From the IMG/VR virus record IMGVR_UViG_3300017773_000041, positions 1 to 37,452 of that record: DNA of 37,452 bases; one strand, given 5' to 3'. Of this stretch, positions 8,306 through 16,003 are shown in pieces (within the stretch, counting starts at the first letter, position 1; each line of letters starts with the position of its first letter). The DNA comes from a virus. Position numbers and translations under genes: made by a program. Below the pieces are notes generated by a model. That model was not told the DNA's origin. It worked only from the letters and a program-made list of their open reading frames with translations, and made no database searches.

Positions 8306-10909
8306 TTAGGTATCCCAGCGAAGTATGAAAGTTGTGTCAGTTTCATCTGACATTCTAACAGGTTGTCCTAATTTACCAACCACTAATAATTCATAATTAT
8401 CATCATATAAACCAATAGTAGTTACGTAAGGATTCCAAATAGAACCTGTAGCAAAATTTGCTATATTTTCGTGCTCTTCATTTGTTATACATCTAGCCGA
8501 AACATTATTTGTAAAATTATATTCTTGTTCGTCTGCAGTACATTGGTATTCATTTTCAACTAAAGGTAGAGTGTTTTTAAAAGAAATAGATGAAGTTATA
8601 TTATGATGTTTAAAATGATGGAAATAATGGGGATTTGTAATAGTAATTAATCCCATACTATAAAATATATTACCTACTATAGGAGTACCTATATATTTTG
8701 ATTCATAATAATTTTCTTCTATTTCACTATTTTTTAAAGCTCTAGGATAAATTGCAATGTTTTGTAAGGATCCTGTGTAGAAGTTTTGTATTCCTCCTTG
8801 ACATCCTATATACATGTTAGATTTATTTTGAGTTATTCCTAATTCTTTACCACATATAGATCCCGATTTAATAGATTCTAATTCTGATACTTGTAATACT
8901 CCATCCACATATATACTCATTACTGATTGTGAATATTGGCATACTACATTATAAATAGAACCCGTTCCCACTGTTAAAGGTCCTGTTGAAACAGTAACTG
9001 GATCTAATCCATTACTTCTTCTAAAACATAAAGAATTATATGTTGAATTATTTTGTGTTACTGTTCTGCTTTGACCAGATGCTATTAAACTTGATACACT
9101 TGTGCAATTATTGGATATACTATCTATAAACTGTTGTGCTGTTAAATAATCTACACCATGATAATTTTTAACTGGATCTGAATTCCACCCGGGGATTGTT
9201 GATGTTGATGGGATACTAGGATGACTAGAATTATCTAAAAATCCTAATAAAATATCTCCTGTAGTTGGTGGTGTTCCTATATTAGTGGGGTATAAAGTAG
9301 AAACAGGTCCATTTAAAACCCCATTATTATCCGTGAATGTATTTCCGGGTATTCCTAAAGTAGATAATGGTGGTGTTGTAGAAGTATCTGAGGTGAAATA
9401 ATCAAATAGATCTTGATTTGATATTGATTGTAATGTAATTGATCCTGGAGTACTATTAGTATACTGACCTAAAGTATTATTCCAAACCCACCCAGAAGGT
9501 GCTTGTGTTTCTCTATTAAATTGATTTCCATATCCTGATAACCATGGACTAGGAGGTGAAGCAATAGCTACTGCTATTCCCCCCGTACAAGATATACTTG
9601 ATGTTGTAATAGGAGAAGTTGCTACTTGTTGGGTAGTACATCCTTCATTAGATCCTGATAAAAATATTTCAAAAGGATATTGAGGTTCAGATTCTATTTC
9701 TACTTCTTGATTTGCTCCTGATACATTTAAATTTAATGCTTTTATTGCTTTAGCTTCTAAAGAAGATGCATTTACTGTTTTTGTTTTGCTTTTTCCTATT
9801 ATATGAAATTCAGAACTTGAAACATTTCCATCACATTTAAAAGGAGCAGGTTTTAAATTAAATGTAATAGTAAAATCATCTCCTGGATTAAAATCAAACT
9901 TTTCATTATGAGGAGATCTTAAATAACTTCCTCCTTTTTTTCCATGACCTGCTACTATTCCTGGGTCGTTTCTTTTTAATACATTTAAAGAATGAGGAGT
10001 TTGACAATGAAAATCCATAAATGTATGATGAGTATAATCTGTTTGGTTTCCTAATATTATTTCACTAATTGAGTGAGAATGAGGGATAAGTCTATAATTA
10101 GGAAAATAGGGATATTTAGTAAATCTAATATTATTATAATCTACTAATCCATGATAGTAACTATCTTCATATACATCTTCCATACTGTATGCTGGTACTT
10201 TACATCCTGCACTATCAAATTCTGGTAAAGTAGAAAATAATCCTAAACCTTTAGGATCATAATGTATTGAATGTGTAGTATAATCTGGTATATGCTCACC
10301 ATGTTTTGTTTTAGTTAAATCTAAAAATCTATATGAATTTATAGGGTTAAGATAAAAAATTCTATCATCTTTGAAATATTCTGGATAGTTATAAGTTAAA
10401 GAATTAGGAAAAGATTCTGTAGTAAATGCTTGTGATCCAGATCCTAAATTTGTTTCTAAATGAATTATATTACCTAAACCATCATCTATAAATCTACCTG
10501 TTAGTTGTATTTTATTTCCTAAACTAGCTGTTGCTCTAAAATCTTTTACTTTAGTTATTGTTTCTAATTGTAGAGATTTTTGTTTAATTTGAACTCCATA
10601 CATGTTTTGGGGTATAGAATAAACATAAACTTCTTCATCTAATTGTCTATGTTGTTTTAAATAGTGAACATTACCAAATTTATTAGCTACATCTATGGGA
10701 TAATCCCCATAATATAAATGTTCTAGTTGTTTATGAGCACAAGTTGAAGCTCCATATTCTTCTTTTGCACTTTGGCTCCATGAAGCTGTTACAAAATAAG
10801 TGTGTTTTATAGAGTCAGATTTACCTTTTAAGGTATAAGTGTACTGTTTATGTGCATTAAAGGGTACAACCGCTATATCTGATGCCTTTAATTTCTTGTA
10901 TACAAACAT
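8306..10909 (-). CDS. Tail protein with interrupted LamG-like domain
   Basis: This is an 867-residue virion protein, probably a tail fibre or baseplate-attached adhesin. Residues 1-340 are a conserved-looking N-terminal region. From about 343 (DDFTITFNLKPAPF) a laminin-G/concanavalin-like fold begins. It resumes at about 635-735 with SIYVDGVLQVSELE and YTGSLQNIAIYPRALKNSEI, typical strands of the fold. Between them about 190 residues (424-615) look inserted. They carry Cys residues, GNQFNRETQAPSGWVW (461-476), also found in the 1,076-residue protein, and PPTTGDILLGFLDNSS (547-562), resembling part of the giant protein. The C-terminal 85 residues (ECTAD-type start, then NPYVTTIGLYDDNYELLVVG) match the end of the 357-residue neighbour. 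Specific receptor and exact place in the tail are unknown. Confidence 0.8.
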   Translation of the reverse strand: MFVYKKLKASDIAVVPFNAHKQYTYTLKGKSDSIKHTYFVTASWSQSAKEEYGASTCAHKQLEHLYYGDYPIDVANKFGNVHYLKQHRQLDEEVYVYSIPQNMYGVQIKQKSLQLETITKVKDFRATASLGNKIQLTGRFIDDGLGNIIHLETNLGSGSQAFTTESFPNSLTYNYPEYFKDDRIFYLNPINSYRFLDLTKTKHGEHIPDYTTHSIHYDPKGLGLFSTLPEFDSAGCKVPAYSMEDVYEDSYYHGLVDYNNIRFTKYPYFPNYRLIPHSHSISEIILGNQTDYTHHTFMDFHCQTPHSLNVLKRNDPGIVAGHGKKGGSYLRSPHNEKFDFNPGDDFTITFNLKPAPFKCDGNVSSSEFHIIGKSKTKTVNASSLEAKAIKALNLNVSGANQEVEIESEPQYPFEIFLSGSNEGCTTQQVATSPITTSSISCTGGIAVAIASPPSPWLSGYGNQFNRETQAPSGWVWNNTLGQYTNSTPGSITLQSISNQDLFDYFTSDTSTTPPLSTLGIPGNTFTDNNGVLNGPVSTLYPTNIGTPPTTGDILLGFLDNSSHPSIPSTSTIPGWNSDPVKNYHGVDYLTAQQFIDSISNNCTSVSSLIASGQSRTVTQNNSTYNSLCFRRSNGLDPVTVSTGPLTVGTGSIYNVVCQYSQSVMSIYVDGVLQVSELESIKSGSICGKELGITQNKSNMYIGCQGGIQNFYTGSLQNIAIYPRALKNSEIEENYYESKYIGTPIVGNIFYSMGLITITNPHYFHHFKHHNITSSISFKNTLPLVENEYQCTADEQEYNFTNNVSARCITNEEHENIANFATGSIWNPYVTTIGLYDDNYELLVVGKLGQPVRMSDETDTTFILRWDT
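8309..8560 (-). repeat. C-terminal tail module, copy 1
   Basis: The last 84 residues of the 867-residue protein (Cys and EYNFTNNVS, then NPYVTTIGLYDDNYELLVVG, then a strand ending LRWDT) align by eye with the last 89 of the 357-residue protein. This C-terminal block recurs, from memory, in many marine phage tail proteins; its function is not known to me. Confidence 0.65.
9065..9640 (-). repeat. Module inserted in LamG-like domain, shared with other tail genes
   Basis: Residues about 424-615 of the 867-residue protein break a LamG-like domain. They hold an NRExxxPxGWxW motif like the start of the 1,076-residue protein, DLFDYFTSD resembling DFVDYFTDF in the giant, and PTTGDILLGFLDNSS resembling PPTGDVLAICFIDESD in the giant. 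The boundaries are estimates from where the flanking strands of the fold stop and resume. Confidence 0.5.
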
Positions 10910-10921
10910 CGGATATCATTT

Positions 10922-11995
10922 TTAGTAGTCAATTTTTACTTTTATTAAGCTTTCTTTTGTAAAATCTTTTGCTAGTGGTTTACTTAATTTAGCTACAGCT
11001 AATAAATCCCCATTTTCATTATATAAACCAACTGTTGTAATATATACTGTTGGTTGGTCTGCCATAGATTGGAATCTTAGATTTCCTTGAGTATCTATAA
11101 AAGAGGGATTTGTTGTATAATTAAATTCGCTGTTTTTAACTCTTGTAAAATAATATTGAGAGGTAACTTTTTCTTCACTATCACAAATAAAGTTAGATCC
11201 ATATTGGATAGCATTTAATAGCTTATGAATATTAAAACCAGGTGAATTTATAGTATGGTTGGGGGTTAAATTTGTTGTGAAATTTGCATTTGTACTTCCT
11301 CCTAAATTAGCTGATAAAGCTGAAGGATTTAAAACAATAAAACCAGCATCAGGATAAAAGAAACCATAAGATCCTAATTGTTCATTTCCTATTCCTGCTG
11401 ATAGGTTACTTTTTTGTGGGGATATTGCTTGGCCACTTGAACCCGAAACTATATCATATTGTCTTCCACACATAGTCATTTTTGCTGAACCTGTAGTTGT
11501 AACACTATTATCAGTTAATTGAATTAATGCTCCTGTGTCTGATTCTCCTAAAAATAAATTAAGTGTTCCTGGTTTTAAATTTTGTTTATAATTTTTTCTT
11601 TCAATATTAATTACCCAAACATCTTGTGGTGTAAAACCATTGAAATTAAATTCTTGTAATTCATCTCCAAAAACTAATTGTCTATAATGGCTGTAATTCC
11701 ATTTAGTAGCACTATAACCAAATGATCCTGTGTCATTTGTAAAATCTAAAGATCCTGAACCATCTCTGTGACCATATGCTATTGAGTATTCTTTTGAACT
11801 AGAAATAGATCCTGTATGCATGTTATAAACATCCATGAAAAAATTACCTTGGGATGAAGGTAATGTTTGGTCTGATTGCATAGAGGATGTAAAAGCTGTT
11901 CCTAAATTATTTGTGTTATCAGCCCATGTTGAGGTTGATATTCTTTTAGTATCAATTACTATATCTTCTGAATTAAATCTTATTAATGTTGACAT
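10922..11995 (-). CDS. Tail protein sharing C-terminal module with neighbour
   Basis: This 357-residue protein is beta-rich, with many Ser, Thr, Asn and Gly residues, no membrane segment and no signal peptide, as expected of a virion structural protein. The N-terminal part includes FFMDVYNMHTGSISSSKEY (52-70) and WVINIERKNYKQNLKPGTLN (about 127-146). The last 89 residues (269-357: ICDSEEK, then EFNYTTNPS, then VYITTVGLYNENGDLLAVAK and a final VKIDY) are homologous to the end of the 867-residue protein just downstream. It starts 11 bases after the stop of the 230-residue gene with an AATAAAGAATG-type leader. Most likely a baseplate or fibre component. The specific T4 counterpart is not clear to me. 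Confidence 0.8.
   Translation of the reverse strand: MSTLIRFNSEDIVIDTKRISTSTWADNTNNLGTAFTSSMQSDQTLPSSQGNFFMDVYNMHTGSISSSKEYSIAYGHRDGSGSLDFTNDTGSFGYSATKWNYSHYRQLVFGDELQEFNFNGFTPQDVWVINIERKNYKQNLKPGTLNLFLGESDTGALIQLTDNSVTTTGSAKMTMCGRQYDIVSGSSGQAISPQKSNLSAGIGNEQLGSYGFFYPDAGFIVLNPSALSANLGGSTNANFTTNLTPNHTINSPGFNIHKLLNAIQYGSNFICDSEEKVTSQYYFTRVKNSEFNYTTNPSFIDTQGNLRFQSMADQPTVYITTVGLYNENGDLLAVAKLSKPLAKDFTKESLIKVKIDY
10925..11191 (-). repeat. C-terminal tail module, copy 2
   Basis: Residues 269-357 of the 357-residue protein. The strongest match to the copy at 8309-8560 is VYITTVGLYNENGDLLAVAK against PYVTTIGLYDDNYELLVVGK, preceded by ExNYT/EYNFT-type motifs in both. Confidence 0.65.
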
Positions 11996-12006
11996 TCTTT
12001 ATTATT

Positions 12007-12699
12007 TTATTTAAGGAATATTCCTGTTTCTCCTTGACTTCCTTTGGTTGCTATTACTTCTTTTGAAATTTCAACTGGAATTGTTGTTCTAGCTCCAGAA
12101 TCAATACCTTCTATAGTAATAGTAGTAGATAATTTTGTATTAGATCCAAACAATGATGTACTATTAATAGCACTTAAAGTAAAAGACATACCTTTCATAG
12201 TTTCACTTAAAGCAGAATCACTAAATGGTCTTCTTCTTGTTACTTTTCCTTTTTGTCCTACTCCTACAAATGATTGCATTAATCTTCTATCTGCAATTGT
12301 AGCCATATACCCTGAAGGTTCTTTTAGATTAGCTACACCTCCAAAATTAAGAGTAGTTGGATTCACATTTGTTGTTGAACCAAGAGATAATTGAATTTTA
12401 GACACATTAGCTGTTACAATAGGTAATTTAGTTGTTCCTCTTGGTAAAGTAACTAATTTATGAACCATAATGTTGTTTTCATCTGGAAATGCTTCTAATA
12501 ATGTTCCATTTTCAATAGCTTCTCCCGCAAATTGTGATCCGTTAGGATGAAATTCATTAAATAATGAATAATCTATTTCATCATCTGCTAATGCAAATTG
12601 TGTTACTCTGAAAGAACCATCATTTCTAGCTAATAATTCGCGTCCTCTTTTAGTTAAGACTGCGTCTACTATAACTTGTGTGTTGTCTAAATATCCCAT
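12007..12699 (-). CDS. Conserved phage virion protein (MGYLDNT family)
   Basis: This is a 230-residue protein. It opens with MGYLDNTQVIVDAVLTKRGR and continues FALADDEIDY (35-44), then an EAFPDENNIM block and a KLVTLPRGT block (to about residue 90). I recognise this as a family conserved across many marine phages, including T4-like ones, always near tail genes. I do not know its structural role. The rest is beta-rich with a Ser/Thr-rich segment, and it ends KGSQGETGIFLK. No enzymatic motif is visible. The start is preceded by AACAATAAAAACAATG, with no Shine-Dalgarno site, and by the conserved 17-base motif 10 bases upstream, so it may head its own late transcript. High confidence as a gene and family; low on function. 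Confidence 0.85.
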   Translation of the reverse strand: MGYLDNTQVIVDAVLTKRGRELLARNDGSFRVTQFALADDEIDYSLFNEFHPNGSQFAGEAIENGTLLEAFPDENNIMVHKLVTLPRGTTKLPIVTANVSKIQLSLGSTTNVNPTTLNFGGVANLKEPSGYMATIADRRLMQSFVGVGQKGKVTRRRPFSDSALSETMKGMSFTLSAINSTSLFGSNTKLSTTITIEGIDSGARTTIPVEISKEVIATKGSQGETGIFLK

Positions 12700-12709
12700 T
12701 GTTTTTATT

Positions 12710-12727
12710 GTTTATTATAAATATAAT
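12710..12727 (-). promoter_or_regulatory. Candidate promoter motif upstream of MGYLDNT-family gene
   Basis: TTATATTTATAATAAAC in the gene direction, identical over 17 bases to the copy at 6286-6303 and one base different from the copy at 33822-33839. It ends 10 bases before the ATG, in a 41-base gap with no hairpin that I can see. This gap is one of the longer ones in the window. Confidence 0.45.
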
Positions 12728-12740
12728 GTTTTTTTGTTTC

Positions 12741-15700
12741 TTAATAATCTTTACCCTTTATTCTTCTTTTTAATTTGTAAAACCATCCTCTTCTTTTTCT
12801 TTTCTTTAATTTTACTCTAGGGGGTAAATAAGTTCCTTTTTTAATTGATCTATCTTTATATTTTGGTGCTTTTTCTTTTTCAATTAAACCTGCTTTACTT
12901 AAATAGTAATCTAAATTTGCTTTAATTCTAGGATTTAAAGTATCGGGTATAAGTATAAATCCTTTTTGGCCTACGCCCTGTGGTAGGTCTACTCCCTTAT
13001 TTATGTCTGTTAATATAAAATTTGGTTTTTCTTCTGATTTAGAAATAGTCCATTTATTTAAACCTGGCCATCCTTTTCTTTCTCTAAAGTCTATATATTT
13101 AGTTCCTGTGTAAAAATGTCTATAATTATTTCCATACATGTAAGCTGTCCAAACAGCTGCACTATTATATACCCAACTTCCATTTGTACCTCCTGTCCCA
13201 TTAGGATCGTTTTGTCCCCCATTTCCATCATTTATAAATTGTATTCCACTAGTATCTCCTACTTCTACAAAAGGAGATCCATTCATAAATCTAGGAGCAT
13301 TAATACCCCCTGCATATAATCCACCTATGGGACCATATCCACTCATTATTCCCTGATAATCTGGTCTATTTGTGTCTTGTTTAGTCCAAGGATTACCTGT
13401 ATCAGGATTAATTGGATTAGCTAAAGACCAAGACACTGCTGGTTCAGAATAATCATACCATCCCATTCCTATTTCTGCTGCATCCCCCATTCCGGCTAAT
13501 AAATTATGTGCGTTTCTTACTCCTACTTTTTCGGGTGTATTAGAATACATCATGCTTCCAAAAGTAACTAAAGGTCTAACATAATTTAAATAATAACTAT
13601 AACTCCCTACGTTAGATGGATCTCCTGAAGTTGCATCTGCATAATTTAAAGAAGGAGTTCCAGGATATCCTGGTACGTTTCCATCTCTACGCTCTAAGTA
13701 AGGGTGGTCTTCTCTATGAAAACTTTGATTAAATGATTTATCAACAAATTTAGCTTCATTAAGTGTTAAAATATATAAATCATCTTGTTTATGGCATTCA
13801 TCCATAAATATTTTCATACTTGATGTAACATCTCCAGCACAACTTTCAGATACCCACTTTATATTTTTTTCTCCTCCTTTACCAAACCACCAATCTGCTG
13901 ATGGGTTTTTGTCATTTATTTCAAATGTTCCTGATAATACTCTTCCTAACATTTTAGTATTAGAACTATCTGCAGACATACCTCCTACTGGTCTATGTAC
14001 TGGAAGAAATTTAAAAGTATAATATCTCATACCTCCTGGTAATGGATCTAATCCAAAAAAGTTACTTACTCCTGGACCTGAATTCCAACTACCCTCAATT
14101 CCTTTTTCTTGGTGTTTAGGAAAATCTAATTCATTTCTTCCAAAATCCATACCTGCTCTTTTAAAACCTCCAGAAAAGAAACCACCTTCTCCTCCTCCAA
14201 TATCACTAGCTAAATAATAATAACCACCATCATTAGCATCAACTGGAGCTTTTCTAAATTGAGCTCCCTCATTTATTTTTTCAGAACTTCCATGAGGGAA
14301 TAAAGCTGGATTAGAGGTACCAACATGACCATGTCCAGTACTTGATAGATAACTTCCTCCGTTTAATTCAAAGTTTCTTCCTGTTCCTGGATAATGTCCT
14401 GAGGATGTATGATGAGCTGATTCTGTTGTGTAAGATGCTATTTCTGAAAAGTATCCTCTATTCCAATGTACACCATAACTTGATCTTAAATTATTTTCTT
14501 GATCATAATCTAATAATTTCATTCTAAAATCTGTAGACCAAGGAAAAGTAGACTGCATTAAATTTTGGAATGTTCTGTCTTCTCCTTCTGATTTTATTTC
14601 TTGTACAAAGAAGGAATCATCAGTAGAATTAAATATATAAGCTTTTTCTAATTTAAGGTATGAAAAATCAGGACCTGGTCCTGGGAATACATCACTTTGT
14701 TGATAACCATACACTGTATTTCCAAAGAATACTGCATTTGAATAATTTTCAATTACTGGTGTTTTGCCATAAGTTAAATCTCCATCTGATTCTCTTTCAG
14801 GAATAATTGCTGATCTAGAAACAAAAGTTTGATTATAACCCCATGTTGAATCAATATTAAGTTGAGCAACACCATTTACTGGAGTTCCATCTATGTCTAC
14901 ATAACTAAAAGGACCTTGATGAACATATTCTCTTTCTTCATATCTAATTTGATATTCTGAAGATAATCTATTATTTCCTGTTACCTGTTCATTTTGTCCT
15001 GGATCTATTCCTAAAAAGAAAGGACCCCCATTTAATCCTTTAGGATCTATTGGGTTTAATTTTATATGAGTAGGAATTAAGTCAAAAGTAGATTGTTTTC
15101 TTTCTATTTTTTCTGGTTCTTGAGTATATGAGTTTATTTTGTAAAAAGAAGTTGGTACTAAAGGTACATCATATATTTTAGGTCCAAAAGGTGGATAAGG
15201 TAAAGATTTATTTGCTTTTTGATAAGTTTGATCTGTTCCTGCAGCAGTAGTTGCTCCTCCGGGTCCACAAGATTTTGGTGGGTATTGTTCTCTACCTGCA
15301 TAATCTTTAAATTCTGATTGCCATTGACAAGATCTTTGAGTTATTCCAAATAATGTTGTTGCAATACCATTATCTATTCTTTTTTCAAAAGGATTACCTA
15401 CTTTATATGTGTTATTTAAAGTTACATTAAAAGAAGAAGTTAATATAAATTGTAATCCATCTATACTGGTATCTAAATTAGGATTTTGAATAGGACCTAT
15501 TTCTTTTCCTTCATCCATTTCATCTGTATATTCATTGTAATATAAAGATCTTAATTTGGATCCTTCCCATCTTGCTCTAGTCCAACCTTTTTGATTTAAA
15601 AGACCATCATTAAAACATACATTATAAAATTTACCAAATGTAGGTACAGGTTGTACACTAGGATTAGCTGGTGGTGCTGGGGGTGTAGGTGTAGTTTTTC

Positions 15701-15971
15701 CTGGAGAAGTACCTGGTATATGAACAGGATCTCCTGTTGGAGGGTTGACTGGATCTCCTGTTGTATTAACAATTACATCAGGGAAGCAATCTATAGAAGA
15801 TGTTTGATATATTGTTGTATTTGTAGGTGTAGTAGGAGTAGGAGGGATTACACCTGTGTATTCCCAATAATTTTTACCAAAATCCCAACTCCACCCCGCA
15901 GGAGGTGTTGATTCTCTATTAGTTTGGCTTCCCCAACTATTATTCCATACGTTTTGTGGTACCTGTGCCAT
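12741..15971 (-). CDS. Large tail fibre-like protein, 1,076 residues
   Basis: The first 40 residues contain WGSQTNRESTPPAGWSWDFG (13-32), matching a module inside the 867-residue protein. A Pro/Thr-rich linker follows (about 41-110). The remaining body is rich in Gly, Tyr, Asn and Trp, with glycine clusters (GGGEGGFFSGGF, GNGGQNDPNGTGGTNG), as in adhesive virion proteins. The last 45 residues are strikingly basic (KKRKRRGWFYKLKRRIKGK), which I cannot explain. I see no catalytic site, signal peptide or membrane helix. It lies right after the giant gene with a 32-base gap. A receptor-binding fibre, adhesin or baseplate periphery protein is the most plausible reading; no family name can be given. 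Confidence 0.75.
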   Translation of the reverse strand: MAQVPQNVWNNSWGSQTNRESTPPAGWSWDFGKNYWEYTGVIPPTPTTPTNTTIYQTSSIDCFPDVIVNTTGDPVNPPTGDPVHIPGTSPGKTTPTPPAPPANPSVQPVPTFGKFYNVCFNDGLLNQKGWTRARWEGSKLRSLYYNEYTDEMDEGKEIGPIQNPNLDTSIDGLQFILTSSFNVTLNNTYKVGNPFEKRIDNGIATTLFGITQRSCQWQSEFKDYAGREQYPPKSCGPGGATTAAGTDQTYQKANKSLPYPPFGPKIYDVPLVPTSFYKINSYTQEPEKIERKQSTFDLIPTHIKLNPIDPKGLNGGPFFLGIDPGQNEQVTGNNRLSSEYQIRYEEREYVHQGPFSYVDIDGTPVNGVAQLNIDSTWGYNQTFVSRSAIIPERESDGDLTYGKTPVIENYSNAVFFGNTVYGYQQSDVFPGPGPDFSYLKLEKAYIFNSTDDSFFVQEIKSEGEDRTFQNLMQSTFPWSTDFRMKLLDYDQENNLRSSYGVHWNRGYFSEIASYTTESAHHTSSGHYPGTGRNFELNGGSYLSSTGHGHVGTSNPALFPHGSSEKINEGAQFRKAPVDANDGGYYYLASDIGGGEGGFFSGGFKRAGMDFGRNELDFPKHQEKGIEGSWNSGPGVSNFFGLDPLPGGMRYYTFKFLPVHRPVGGMSADSSNTKMLGRVLSGTFEINDKNPSADWWFGKGGEKNIKWVSESCAGDVTSSMKIFMDECHKQDDLYILTLNEAKFVDKSFNQSFHREDHPYLERRDGNVPGYPGTPSLNYADATSGDPSNVGSYSYYLNYVRPLVTFGSMMYSNTPEKVGVRNAHNLLAGMGDAAEIGMGWYDYSEPAVSWSLANPINPDTGNPWTKQDTNRPDYQGIMSGYGPIGGLYAGGINAPRFMNGSPFVEVGDTSGIQFINDGNGGQNDPNGTGGTNGSWVYNSAAVWTAYMYGNNYRHFYTGTKYIDFRERKGWPGLNKWTISKSEEKPNFILTDINKGVDLPQGVGQKGFILIPDTLNPRIKANLDYYLSKAGLIEKEKAPKYKDRSIKKGTYLPPRVKLKKRKRRGWFYKLKRRIKGKDY
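15642..15851 (-). repeat. Pro/Thr-rich low-complexity linker
   Basis: Residues about 41-110 of the 1,076-residue protein run through PPTPTTPTNTT and PTPPAPPANPSV-type sequence, interrupted by one Cys. This kind of linker usually separates an attachment end from an exposed domain. It follows the GW-rich N-terminal module. Confidence 0.6.
15852..15950 (-). repeat. Shared NRExxxPxGWxW module, copy in 1,076-residue protein
   Basis: Residues 8-40, with the core GSQTNRESTPPAGWSWDFG. Compare GNQFNRETQAPSGWVWNNT in the 867-residue protein (9482-9535). The shared pattern is G-[SN]-Q-x-N-R-E-[ST]-x-x-P-x-G-W-x-W, followed in both by an aromatic Y-[TW] strand. Confidence 0.6.
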
Positions 15972-15979
15972 TTATTATT

Positions 15980-15998
15980 GTTTTATATACATATATAT
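15980..15998 (-). promoter_or_regulatory. Degenerate candidate promoter motif upstream of the fibre-like gene
   Basis: In the gene direction the gap reads ATATATATGTATATAAAAC, ending nine bases before the ATG at 15971. It resembles the TTATATTTATAATAAAC motif seen at 6286, 12710 and 33822 in spacing and in the final AAAC, but with several changes. AT richness alone could give this, so it is weak. Confidence 0.25.
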
Positions 15999-16003
15999 TT
16001 TTA

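Noticed and set aside
12044-12394. Plus-strand open frame of 116 codons
   Set aside because: Fully antisense to the MGYLDNT-family gene, which is well supported by its conserved blocks; low-complexity hydrophobic product.
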